Numbered from the stretch's first letter, positions 1-6,449 are shown. The stretch is DNA of 22,669 nt from an uncultured Parabacteroides sp. (GCA_934718155.1 CAKUZF010000043.1:1-22669), one strand, 5' to 3'. Program-made: numbers and translations. The notes: generated by a model from the letters alone, not told the origin.

Positions 1-357
1 TATCACAAGCATTGTGGCTATTATTACTGGAATATCATGGATGCTCAGTCCTTGTTCTTCAATGGTAGCTATAAGGGGACTGGTTGTCCATTTAGAGGTG
101 GCATGAACCAACTTTGGAGGAATCAGATGCTTGCTTTAGAACTTGAAAAACGTGCAGTATTCGCTGATGTCTTTTTCTCTGTTGTAACCCATCCGGAAAA
201 TACGTTCCTAGGCAAAACTATGAATGAATATCGTGAACTCACAAAGAACTCTCATAAGTTCTTTGATTTCAAGTCGGACTCTTTGGTTGATGCAGCTGTC
301 AAGTATTTACCCCGTTGGGCAAGCTGGTACAAGAGGGTGTATTATGGAATGGAGTAG
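1..357 (+). CDS. 3' end of a putative restriction-endonuclease-like protein (PGN_0703-like), partial
   Basis: The frame is open from base 1 and ends at TAG 355-357. No start is visible, so this is the C-terminal ~118 residues of a longer protein; the first internal ATG is at 37. The visible part is rich in Tyr and Trp, with HKHCGYYYWN, GTGCPFRGGMNQLWRNQ and, at the end, a WASWYKRVYY segment. From memory this pattern resembles the C-terminal half of the PGN_0703 family of putative restriction endonucleases of Bacteroidota, proteins of roughly 300 residues. No complete nuclease motif can be confirmed in the part seen. The gene converges on the PPOx remnant at 604-915. It could also be an unrelated hypothetical protein; the coding call is firm, the family call is moderate. 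Confidence 0.6.
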   Translation, partial: YHKHCGYYYWNIMDAQSLFFNGSYKGTGCPFRGGMNQLWRNQMLALELEKRAVFADVFFSVVTHPENTFLGKTMNEYRELTKNSHKFFDFKSDSLVDAAVKYLPRWASWYKRVYYGME

Positions 358-500
358 TTATCTGTAAAAAACTTCATGGAACAGTTGTGGTCATGGCAAA
401 GAATACCTCATCATTCGACCGCTTGTCCTGGGATGCAAGGAGAGGTGTTTCGTTTTTCGAGTATAATCCTGCTTTCCTTGGTGGAGGACTTACCGGAAAT

Positions 501-533
501 CCTTAATGACCTTAATGACCGTGACCTTAATAA
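501..533. repeat. Short tandem repeat of a 9-base unit
   Basis: The unit CCTTAATGA occurs twice in direct tandem (501-509 and 510-518). After a 6-base CCGTGA spacer comes a third, one-mismatch copy CCTTAATAA (525-533). It lies in the gene-free 358-603 stretch between the partial nuclease-like gene and the PPOx remnant. It may be a simple slippage product or a set of iterated binding sites. Apart from this and the small hairpin that follows, I see nothing in 358-603. Confidence 0.6.
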
Positions 534-541
534 CCCAGTTG

Positions 542-557
542 TGGCATTTCTATGCCA
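542..557. terminator. Small hairpin between convergent genes, possible terminator
   Basis: TGGCAT and ATGCCA form a perfect 6-bp stem around the 4-base loop TTCT. It sits between the plus-strand gene ending at 357 and the minus-strand remnant ending at 604. The sequence after it on the plus strand is T-rich but has no uninterrupted T run, so terminator function is uncertain. Confidence 0.3.
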
Positions 558-603
558 TTGCTTAACTTTATCTTCTTAATAACCAATGCGTTTTGATGTT
601 CGT

Positions 604-915
604 TTATTCCATTCTTCCATATTTCATTTCCACGCCATCTTTATCATACTGCTTGCGTTTGCCGCTTGGTGCTTCTGAAAGCGTGATGCGCACAACAGCT
701 GTGCGTGATAAAGAGCGGGCGATGCTCTGGTCGAAAGCATCCATGTGTTGAGGAAGGAAACGCTCACAGACCAGTCGAAGCCCATGAATCTTCTCAGCCT
801 CATCGGTCACGACCTCTGCCTTGCCAAATGCAATGGCAGATTTGTATTGCAGGGTGAAACTGCCATCTTTCGGACCAACCGTAGGCGTGCAACGAGTTAC
901 TGATTCCTTTCTCAT
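604..915 (-). pseudogene. N-terminally truncated pyridoxamine 5'-phosphate oxidase-family (FMN-binding) protein
   Basis: This 103-codon frame encodes only the C-terminal part of a PPOx/FMN-binding split-barrel protein. The segments LQYKSAIAFGKAEVV, LRLVCERFLPQHMDAFD, SLSRTAVVRITL and GKRKQYDKDG are typical of the second half of the ~155-residue family members found beside GNAT genes and often grouped with NimA-like flavoproteins. The first half of the barrel is missing. The available ATG (913-915) lies 24 bases after the stop of the GNAT gene on the same strand, so the deletion probably joined the two genes. A shortened barrel is unlikely to bind flavin normally. Translation as a small protein coupled to the GNAT gene cannot be excluded. 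Confidence 0.7.
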
Positions 916-939
916 CGTTATCCAATTAAATTCAGACTT

Positions 940-1461
940 TTATCTGTTGTACTTAAACACCTTGACCATCTCCTTGTCGCCACCCACCAGACAGTCGCAT
1001 CGGTTCAGCATTCCGGTGTCAGAGAAACCGCATTTCTCCATGACTCTTCCCGAAGCGGGATTGCCAATGAAATGGTCTGCCCAGATGTTCTCGAAATGCT
1101 TCACTTGGACGCAGTGGTCGAGCATCAACTTCAAGGCTTCGGTGCAGATTCCTCTGTTCCAAAAGGGCTTTCCAACCCAGTAGCCCACCTCGCAATCGTT
1201 TTCACCGATAGGGATATTGCTGGCCTCATGGGTGTAGTAGCCCATGCAGCCGATCGCCTCGCCAGTCTCTTTCAACACGATCGCCCATGTCGTGTCGTTA
1301 TTGAAGAATGTCCGGATAATCTCCCGGCTTTCTTCTACTGACTGATGCGCAGGCCATCCCGCACGTGGCCCTACATCAGGATCTGAGGCATACTTGAAGA
1401 GTGCCTCCGCATCTGCCTCCTCCCAATGGCGAAGTAAAATTCTTTCTGTTTCCATTTCCAT
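940..1461 (-). CDS. GNAT-family N-acetyltransferase (RimJ/RimL-like)
   Basis: The 173-residue protein has the length and layout of RimJ/RimL-type GNAT acetyltransferases, which move an acetyl group from acetyl-CoA to an amine. Its N-terminal TERILLRHWEEADAEAL opening is typical. The acetyl-CoA pyrophosphate loop is at residues 103-109 (RGICTEA), preceded by the core strand VGYWVG. The family signature NPASGRVMEKCGF is at 134-146. The substrate, which could be a protein N-terminus, antibiotic or small amine, cannot be read from the sequence. ATG 1459-1461 is used; ATG 1453-1455 two codons later is equally possible. A TAACTTTG -7 element lies at 1500-1507. Residues 20-50 are duplicated as a decayed copy at 4340-4434. 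Confidence 0.9.
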   Translation of the reverse strand: MEMETERILLRHWEEADAEALFKYASDPDVGPRAGWPAHQSVEESREIIRTFFNNDTTWAIVLKETGEAIGCMGYYTHEASNIPIGENDCEVGYWVGKPFWNRGICTEALKLMLDHCVQVKHFENIWADHFIGNPASGRVMEKCGFSDTGMLNRCDCLVGGDKEMVKVFKYNR

Positions 1462-1499
1462 CTGATTATCTCAAAACCTTGCCGTCAAAAAAACCTTGA

Positions 1500-1507
1500 C
1501 AAAGTTA
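1500..1507 (-). promoter_or_regulatory. Candidate -7 box for the GNAT gene
   Basis: Read on the minus strand this is TAACTTTG, a match to the Bacteroidota -7 consensus TAnnTTTG, about 38 bases before the GNAT start. No good TTG is seen at the -33 distance, so the call rests on the -7 box and its position. Confidence 0.45.
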
Positions 1508-1638
1508 TTACATTGATTCATGCGCAGATACGTTATCAGCGCTATCCTCTTTTCGAGAAGTGAATGCAAATTTAAGAATAATCTTTGAAGAATTGATGTA
1601 TGACACATTAATAAGGATAACTATTCCCGTAATCTTTC

Positions 1639-1667
1639 TTGATTGTACGAGATTGTTTTTACCTTTG
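1639..1667 (+). promoter_or_regulatory. Bacteroidota-type promoter upstream of recQ and the HTH relic
   Basis: TTG at 1639-1641 and TACCTTTG at 1660-1667 are separated by 18 bases, close to the -33/-7 layout used by the primary sigma factor of Bacteroidota. The first ATG downstream, at 1693, opens a 14-codon relic of an HTH regulator; recQ starts at 1781. The promoter therefore probably belonged to the regulator and now gives recQ a leader of about 105 bases. Confidence 0.6.
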
Positions 1668-1692
1668 TAGAAAATGATATAAATAAAAGGGC

Positions 1693-1737
1693 ATGGCAAA
1701 GAAAGATATCAATCGCATCAAGATTGTATTATTATGA
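1693..1737 (+). pseudogene. N-terminal relic of an HTH (XRE-like) regulator
   Basis: ATG 1693 opens the peptide MAKKDINRIKIVLL before a TGA. From memory this is very close to the first residues of a common Bacteroidota HTH regulator, which starts MAKKDINRIK(V/I)VLVEK and continues with a Cro/C1-type DNA-binding domain of about 65-75 residues. Everything after residue 14 is missing, and the following ~40 bases before recQ show no HTH coding. Such regulators often sit next to DNA-modification or restriction genes, which fits the nuclease-like gene at 1-357. It may persist as a leader peptide before recQ. Confidence 0.55.
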
Positions 1738-1780
1738 AGGTGAAGGGTATGAAAAGTAAAAAACACAAAAATTTAAAAGT

Positions 1781-4312
1781 ATGCTGTTTACATTAAAAAA
1801 ATACTTTGGCTATGACCAATTCCGTCCTTTGCAAGAGGATGTCATTCGTCATATATTGCATAGGAAGGATTGCCTTGTTTTAATGCCAACAGGTGGAGGA
1901 AAAAGTATTTGTTATCAGATTCCCGCATTGATGATGGACGGGACAGCCGTTGTTGTCTCGCCACTAATATCTTTGATGAAAGATCAGGTGGAAAATCTGT
2001 GTGCCAATGGTATTCAGGCGGCGGCACTCAACAGCTCAGCTTCGGAAACGGAAAACAGAATAATCGCAGAGCGTGCATGTCGGGGCTGTTATAAGTTGCT
2101 GTACGTTTCACCAGAACGATTGTTGTCGGAGATGGAATACGGTATTTTCAGTAATATTTCCAATGAAAATTCACATGGAATGCTGAAGATAAATATGTTT
2201 GCCATTGATGAGGCTCATTGTATTTCGCAATGGGGGCATGATTTCCGACCGGAATATACACAGTTGGGCAGATTGAAAAGCCTGTTCCCCAATGTTCCTG
2301 TAGCAGCATTTACTGCCACTGCTGACAAGATAACCAAAGAGGATATAGTACAGCAGTTGCTTCTTGACAAAGAGGACTCTAAAATCTTCATATCATCTTT
2401 CGACCGTCCGAATCTTTCGCTTGAGGTTCGGCGCGGATATTCTGCAAAAGAGAAGCTGCGTCTCATTTTGTCACTCATTGCGCGACATCCAAATGAAAGT
2501 GGTATCATATACTGCATGAGTCGCAAAACAACAGAGAAAGTAGCAGATAAACTCCAAAGGGAAGGAATACGAGCAAAGGCTTATCATGCGGGGCTGTCGT
2601 CAAAAGAACGTGACAATGTGCAGGAATCCTTTATCAACGATAGCATAGATGTGATCTGCGCTACTATAGCATTTGGCATGGGTATAGACAAAAGCAATGT
2701 GCGATTTGTCATACATTATAATCTGCCAAAGAGTATTGAGAGCTTTTATCAAGAAATCGGGCGAGGAGGGCGAGATGGCTTGCCTTGCGAAACAGTCTTG
2801 TTTTATCAGGTAGGTGACGTTATCATGCTTCGGAGGTTCGCTGAGGAGAGCGGTCAGCAAGATATAAACATAGAAAAGCTGAAGCGTATGCAGGAGTATG
2901 CAGAAAGTCAGGTTTGCCGCCGCAGAATACTTCTCAACTATTTTGGCGAGGCAATGAATCATGATTGTGAGAATTGTGATGTATGTAAAAATCCGCCACA
3001 GCGCTTTGACGGAACGGAGCTTGTACAAAAAGCACTCTCTGCAATCATGCGGACAAATCAGCACGCTGGTTTTAATATGGTGATAGACATCCTTAGAGGT
3101 TCGTCAAACCAAGAGCTTTACCAAAACAACTATCATAGGCTGAAAACATATGGATGTGGCAAGGATGTGTCTTTCAAATCCTGGCAAGATTATCTTTTGC
3201 AGATGCTCCAAATGGGATACATCGAGATAGACTACAAGGACAATTTGCATATAAAGGTGACACAACAAGGAATGGATGTACTGTATGGGCGCAAGAATTC
3301 ACAGTTGGCAGTTATCGTTCATGAGGACTTTACAGTAAAGGGTAGACGAAAGAAAGCAGCCCAAATACAATTGTCAGATAATATGCAACAGAGCGGCAGC
3401 ACGGAAAATACGGAGTTGTTTAAACAGCTGCGACAACTTCGTGCGGATATTGCTGCAGAAAGAATTGTTCCTCCATATGTTATCTTTGGCGACCGCACTT
3501 TACATTTGCTTGCTGCAATACAACCTTTGACACTTGATGATTTTGGTTTGGTGTTTGGTGTCGGTGTTCATAAACAGAAGACTTTAGGTCCTGTATTTGT
3601 TAAACACATACGTCAATATAAGGGCCTATCCGTAAATGAATCTGATGATTGGAACAAAATAGGTGTTTCTGAGGATGTGGATATTAAGTCGGTTTCATCA
3701 AACGAGAAGCCCCACAAGCAGACTAAGGATTATGTAACATTAAATGGAGTAGAATACCATATAGAGCCTGAATTGATGGAGTGTATCAAATGGTGTGCAA
3801 CAATAGAAATGGTGGGTAAGGATGTCTATTATAATCTATGGCACGAAAGTAGATACCCTATATCGCGATATATTGATAATAAAGCCCCATCATACGCAGC
3901 TGTAGTAAAGCGCTTTGCAGAAATCATTACCGCGGCATACAACGTCACCGTGTCTGCTGATTTGCAATATGTAAACATTCCTTTAAAAGAGGAATACGAT
4001 GAGAGCGGGAAACAGGTACATTCATTGGAATGCAAGTCTTTTGACGATGCTCTATCGCAATTGAAATCATTCGTTGAACAAAATGGGCATTTGCCTTTTT
4101 CTGCATCAAATGAATATGAATGTTCTCTACGGAGATGGCAACAGGAGATTGCCTATGATATTACATCGTTGACGAATAGCCAACACGAGAGATACAAGAA
4201 ATTAATGGAGAGTTTTGCAGATATCCCCAAAAACCGATTGCAATTCGAGAAAATTCAAAAACGAAACGAGAATGTGTCGTATAGCCATCCGTTTCGTGAG
4301 GAAAACACATGA
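1781..4312 (+). CDS. recQ: RecQ-type ATP-dependent DNA helicase with extra C-terminal region
   Basis: The 843-residue SF2 helicase unwinds DNA 3'-5' in recombination and repair. Visible parts are the RecQ motif-0 region (YFGYDQFRPLQ, 9-19), Walker A PTGGGKS (36-42), DEAH (143-146) and motif VI QEIGRGGRD (324-332). The zinc-binding cysteines are C379, C396, C399 and C402, followed by a winged-helix RQC region (about 415-505) and an HRDC domain (about 543-615). The last ~225 residues are unusual for bacterial RecQ, typically 590-730 long. Residues 753-812 (SFDDALSQLKSFVEQNGHLP, then a Trp-rich segment) resemble the helicase-associated (HA) domain. The start is the usual RecQ opening, MLFTLKKYFGY. 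The gene is AT-richer than the central genes and is bracketed by repeats of GNAT sequence, so it was probably acquired. Confidence 0.95.
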   Translation: MLFTLKKYFGYDQFRPLQEDVIRHILHRKDCLVLMPTGGGKSICYQIPALMMDGTAVVVSPLISLMKDQVENLCANGIQAAALNSSASETENRIIAERACRGCYKLLYVSPERLLSEMEYGIFSNISNENSHGMLKINMFAIDEAHCISQWGHDFRPEYTQLGRLKSLFPNVPVAAFTATADKITKEDIVQQLLLDKEDSKIFISSFDRPNLSLEVRRGYSAKEKLRLILSLIARHPNESGIIYCMSRKTTEKVADKLQREGIRAKAYHAGLSSKERDNVQESFINDSIDVICATIAFGMGIDKSNVRFVIHYNLPKSIESFYQEIGRGGRDGLPCETVLFYQVGDVIMLRRFAEESGQQDINIEKLKRMQEYAESQVCRRRILLNYFGEAMNHDCENCDVCKNPPQRFDGTELVQKALSAIMRTNQHAGFNMVIDILRGSSNQELYQNNYHRLKTYGCGKDVSFKSWQDYLLQMLQMGYIEIDYKDNLHIKVTQQGMDVLYGRKNSQLAVIVHEDFTVKGRRKKAAQIQLSDNMQQSGSTENTELFKQLRQLRADIAAERIVPPYVIFGDRTLHLLAAIQPLTLDDFGLVFGVGVHKQKTLGPVFVKHIRQYKGLSVNESDDWNKIGVSEDVDIKSVSSNEKPHKQTKDYVTLNGVEYHIEPELMECIKWCATIEMVGKDVYYNLWHESRYPISRYIDNKAPSYAAVVKRFAEIITAAYNVTVSADLQYVNIPLKEEYDESGKQVHSLECKSFDDALSQLKSFVEQNGHLPFSASNEYECSLRRWQQEIAYDITSLTNSQHERYKKLMESFADIPKNRLQFEKIQKRNENVSYSHPFREENT

Positions 4313-4323
4313 ACGACAGTTGT

Positions 4324-4370
4324 GTCAGTAGAAGAAAGTCTGGATAATCTCCCGGCTTTCTTCTACTGAC
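4324..4370. repeat. Perfect 15-bp inverted repeat, possible shared terminator
   Basis: GTCAGTAGAAGAAAG (4324-4338) and its exact reverse complement (4356-4370) flank a 17-base loop. The hairpin lies 11 bases after the recQ stop and 66 bases beyond the end of the minus-strand yccF-like gene, so it could end transcripts from both sides. There is no T run on either side, so it is not a classic intrinsic terminator. The right arm and loop derive from GNAT gene sequence; the left arm differs from the corresponding GNAT sequence and matches the right arm instead. Confidence 0.75.
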
Positions 4371-4434
4371 TTGTGCGCGGGGCCATCCCCACTCGTGGTC
4401 CTACATCAGGGTCGGAGGCATACTTGAAGTTTGC
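4340..4434 (-). pseudogene. Decayed duplicate of an internal GNAT gene segment
   Basis: About 95 bases match 1310-1404 of the intact GNAT gene with roughly a dozen differences and compensating small indels. Shared stretches include GGATAATCTCCCGGCTTTCT, CCTACATCAGG and GAGGCATACTTGAAG. Read on the minus strand it encodes FKYASDPDVGPR, as in GNAT residues 22-33, and then shifts frame and stops. No other part of the GNAT gene remains: on one side it joins the recQ end, on the other the stop region of the yccF-like gene. The level of divergence suggests two old paralogous copies rather than a recent duplication. Confidence 0.85.
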
Positions 4435-4436
4435 TT

Positions 4437-4814
4437 TTAAAATCCCAGCACCACCTCCTTGCCGAATGGGGCGAGCGAAAGACCTGCCATCTTGAAATGC
4501 TGCCTACCCCAAGGGATGCCGACGATCGTGACACACAAGAGCAAGCCAAAGAACACGTGCATGAGGCAAGCCCACAATCCCCCGAAAATCAGCCAGAGCA
4601 AATTCAACGGGATGCGAATGCAACCTGTCGGGCTATCCGTTTCTCTTACTGTCGAGCCAAAGGGCCATAGGCAGAGCAGGCCGATCTTGAATGTCTGCAA
4701 AGCGATTGGAATACCGATGATAGTACATGCCAAAGCCAAGCTACCCGTGAAATAACCGATGGCCGCCTCGAGACCTCCGAAGAGCCACCAAAGTAAGTTT
4801 CCTACTATACGCAT
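4437..4814 (-). CDS. yccF: YccF-domain inner membrane protein
   Basis: The 125-residue membrane protein is built from two similar YccF (DUF307) repeats. The first is NLLWWLFGGLEAAIGYFTG followed by IGIPIALQTFKIGLLCLWPFG. The second is NLLWLIFGGLWACLMHVFFG followed by VGIPWGRQHFKMAGLSLAPFG. Each repeat holds about two hydrophobic segments, and the GIP...F..LxPFG signature is intact in both. The length is near that of E. coli YccF (~148). The biochemical role of the family is not known to me. It is the last gene of the minus-strand run starting with the esterase at 6065 and lies 61 bases after the YgbA-like gene. Confidence 0.9.
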   Translation of the reverse strand: MRIVGNLLWWLFGGLEAAIGYFTGSLALACTIIGIPIALQTFKIGLLCLWPFGSTVRETDSPTGCIRIPLNLLWLIFGGLWACLMHVFFGLLLCVTIVGIPWGRQHFKMAGLSLAPFGKEVVLGF

Positions 4815-4875
4815 AAGATTATCCTTTTATATCCTTGTTAATCTTCCTATCTGTTTCATACCCTTTTCGCTGTTG

Positions 4876-5172
4876 TTACAATTCCCTTATGATATGCTTG
4901 ATGGCGGCAACCGGGTGGTACAAGATCATTCTCGGACCAGCCCAGCGCATCACTTCGCACATTCGTTCTTTCATCTGAGGGCGATAGCAGTGGATGGGAC
5001 ACTTCTTGCAAGTCGACTTCTCCTCGCCGAACTTGCAGCGTTCCAGTCTCGCGGTAGCATACCGTAGCAGTTCCTCGCATGAAGGACACAATTCCTTGTT
5101 GCCCTCCTTCTTCCTGCAGTACAGACGTATCATCTGCTCCACGACGTGCTGTTCTTCCTTTATTCTGTTCAT
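4876..5172 (-). CDS. Cys-rich small protein of the nitrous-oxide-stimulated-promoter / YgbA family
   Basis: This 98-residue cytoplasmic protein has eight cysteines (C19, C29, C32, C46, C55, C58, C62, C72) spaced as in the YgbA / nitrous oxide-stimulated promoter family. Signature parts are MIRLYCRKKEG, ELCPSC, YATARLERCKFGEEK, CKKCPIHCY and a C-terminal WAGPRMILYHP. The cysteine pairs suggest bound metal. In Proteobacteria relatives are linked to nitric-oxide or nitrosative stress; whether that holds here is inference. It starts 7 bases after the stop of the 29-codon -1-frame extension of the esterase gene, so the two are probably co-transcribed. Confidence in the family is high, in function low. 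Confidence 0.88.
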   Translation of the reverse strand: MNRIKEEQHVVEQMIRLYCRKKEGNKELCPSCEELLRYATARLERCKFGEEKSTCKKCPIHCYRPQMKERMCEVMRWAGPRMILYHPVAAIKHIIREL

Positions 5173-5178
5173 CTTCTA

Positions 5179-5268
5179 TTATTTTAAGAATGGATCAAGT
5201 GTCGCCAACAATTCAGCTTTTTCAACCTCACCGCTTGTGCGCCACAAAACCAATGTCTCCCTAATTAT
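5179..5268 (-). other. 29-codon open continuation of the esterase gene in the -1 frame
   Basis: If the reading frame slips back one base at the last lysine of the esterase gene (GAC AAA TAA), translation continues through ATA ATT AGG for 29 codons to a TAA at 5179-5181. The peptide runs IIRETLVLWRTSGEVEK and ends LLATLDPFLK, amphipathic and protein-like. Its stop then lies only 6 bases before the YgbA-like start codon, normal spacing for an operon. It has no start codon of its own, because an in-frame stop lies shortly upstream. It may be a C-terminal tail lost through a one-base indel, a programmed frameshift product, or chance. Confidence 0.4.
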
Positions 5269-6065
5269 TTGTCTATCTCCGTGAAACGATTAAAAGTTCT
5301 TCCGTCTCTTGTCAGCTTCCCGAAGAACATCCTTTCGGGGCGCACCCAATAGGCTTGGTCGCCATAGAGAGCCTGATAAACCACCATGCGCTCCAGCGTC
5401 TCCGAGTCGAACGCAGAATGGATGAGCCTGTATTTGCCTCCTTTGAAATGCTGGAAATGCCTCTCCTCCCCTGCCGAATACACCATCATCATCTTGGTGG
5501 CAAGCGGGGCATACCAGGTTCTCACCTCCTGCTCGGTAGGCGTATGGCCACCGGGGAAATGATAGACGTTGTTGTAGTGCTCCATAAACAAGGGCGAGCA
5601 GTGAGCCAGCGTGTCCTGCTCGCCGAAAAGCCCCCATACACGCTCTTTGTAATAGGGGTTGCAGCAGTCGAACTGAACCGTCTCAAGCTCGGCGAACTCG
5701 TCAATCAACGCCTCGTCGACAATCAATCGCTGGTTGCCGTCCCTTCGAGGAGCCTTATACTGATGCTCACCTATGCGCGCCTTCAGAAACTCCGTCATCT
5801 TAAAGCAGGGATTGCCAAGCAAGGCCGGGATGCCCACTATAGGGGCCAGCATCTGAGCGAGGAACGCTCCGCAACTGTTGCCGATAAGCAGATCCGGTCG
5901 TTCCCTGTCGATGATGGTGCGTATTTCATCAAGCGCCTCTTTGGGACGCAAAGGTAAGTCGGGCGTCAACACTACGGCCGAACCCTCGAAAGCCTCTCTT
6001 AACGCATGGGCCATCGCACAACTGCCGGAAGCGAAGAAGCCATGCAGGAATAGTATTTTTTTCAT
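5265..6065 (-). CDS. YqiA/YcfP-type alpha/beta-hydrolase fused to a DUF1653 domain
   Basis: In this 266-residue protein the first ~190 residues are a small alpha/beta-hydrolase of the YqiA/YcfP esterase group: LFLHGFFASG (5-14), nucleophile elbow GNSCG (S64), acid D151 (FGEQDT) and H174 (PGGHTPT). Residues ~201-262 are a DUF1653 domain, with HFKGGKYRLIHSAFDSET, VVYQALYG and WVRPERMFFG. DUF1653 is otherwise common as a short stand-alone protein, so this is a fusion. The substrate is unknown; short-chain esters are usual for YqiA. It is first in a minus-strand run with the YgbA-like and YccF genes. A TATCTTTG box at 6144-6151 is its likely promoter. The reading frame may continue after the stop in the -1 frame. 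Confidence 0.88.
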   Translation of the reverse strand: MKKILFLHGFFASGSCAMAHALREAFEGSAVVLTPDLPLRPKEALDEIRTIIDRERPDLLIGNSCGAFLAQMLAPIVGIPALLGNPCFKMTEFLKARIGEHQYKAPRRDGNQRLIVDEALIDEFAELETVQFDCCNPYYKERVWGLFGEQDTLAHCSPLFMEHYNNVYHFPGGHTPTEQEVRTWYAPLATKMMMVYSAGEERHFQHFKGGKYRLIHSAFDSETLERMVVYQALYGDQAYWVRPERMFFGKLTRDGRTFNRFTEIDK

Positions 6066-6143
6066 TGTCTGTTATTCATTTACGCCCATTGTCAAAAAAA
6101 AAGGCGAGGCTGATGCCAACAACCAGTTTAGGCGTTCTATCTG

Positions 6144-6151
6144 CAAAGATA
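6144..6151 (-). promoter_or_regulatory. Candidate -7 box for the esterase operon
   Basis: On the minus strand this reads TATCTTTG, an exact TAnnTTTG match, about 80 bases before the esterase start. The -33 side is poor. It is the only consensus -7 box I see on this strand in the divergent region. Confidence 0.5.
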
Positions 6152-6256
6152 AATAATTAGATCAGAAATCATAATTACATCGATCGTTTTTTTTGGCGAA
6201 TTCCATCACGGCCGTCGGCATGAAAAATCATGGCAACGAAAATTCAAACGACGGAC

Positions 6257-6296
6257 AGAAAAAATCCGCATCTAACCTCACAGTCGGATGCGGATT
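6257..6296 (-). terminator. Orphan intrinsic terminator pointing left
   Basis: AATCCGCATC (6263-6272) and its exact complement GATGCGGATT (6287-6296) form a 10-bp stem with a 14-base loop. On the minus strand the stem is followed by a T run (from 6264 leftwards), as in a rho-independent terminator. No minus-strand gene ends here: the bases to the right lead straight into the fhs promoter. It would end a short minus-strand RNA of about 100-150 nt begun between 6300 and 6450. Together with the relic leader and the fhs promoter, this accounts for most of the 6066-6500 gap. Confidence 0.65.
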
Positions 6297-6318
6297 CCAA
6301 ATAACAAACTCTACTTAT

Positions 6319-6398
6319 ATGAAAAAACAAATACTACTTACTAACCAATAACACATATGAAAAACCATTTACTTAGCTTTGCGCTTCTATCTATATAA
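6319..6398 (+). pseudogene. Relic leader and first codons of an exported (SusC-like) protein
   Basis: Two tiny frames follow one another: MKKQILLTNQ (6319-6351) and MKNHLLSFALLSI (6357-6398). The second has the Lys-then-hydrophobic opening of a signal peptide, such as starts SusC-type TonB-dependent receptors of Bacteroidota, but stops after 13 codons. The A-rich leader with two closely spaced ATGs also recalls upstream regions of such genes. The rest of any receptor gene is absent; the fhs promoter follows within 20 bases. This is an inference from a short sequence. Confidence 0.35.
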
Positions 6399-6417
6399 CC
6401 ATCTTCTCGCAAAAAGG

Positions 6418-6449
6418 TTTGGTGGTTTTCCATTTTTATCGTTACTTTG
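6418..6449 (+). promoter_or_regulatory. Promoter of fhs
   Basis: TTTG at 6418-6421 and TTACTTTG at 6442-6449 have a 20-base spacer, the standard Bacteroidota layout with one mismatch in the -7 box (TT for TA). Transcription would start near 6456, giving a leader of about 45 bases before ATG 6501. Confidence 0.6.

Noticed and set aside
376..579. 67-codon plus-strand frame in the spacer after the partial nuclease-like gene
   Set aside because: It spans the tandem CCTTAATGA repeats, has unusual composition and no family resemblance; probably non-coding.
1508..1699. 63-codon minus-strand frame opposite the recQ promoter region
   Set aside because: AT-rich, overlaps a good plus-strand promoter, no similarity or ribosome site recognised.
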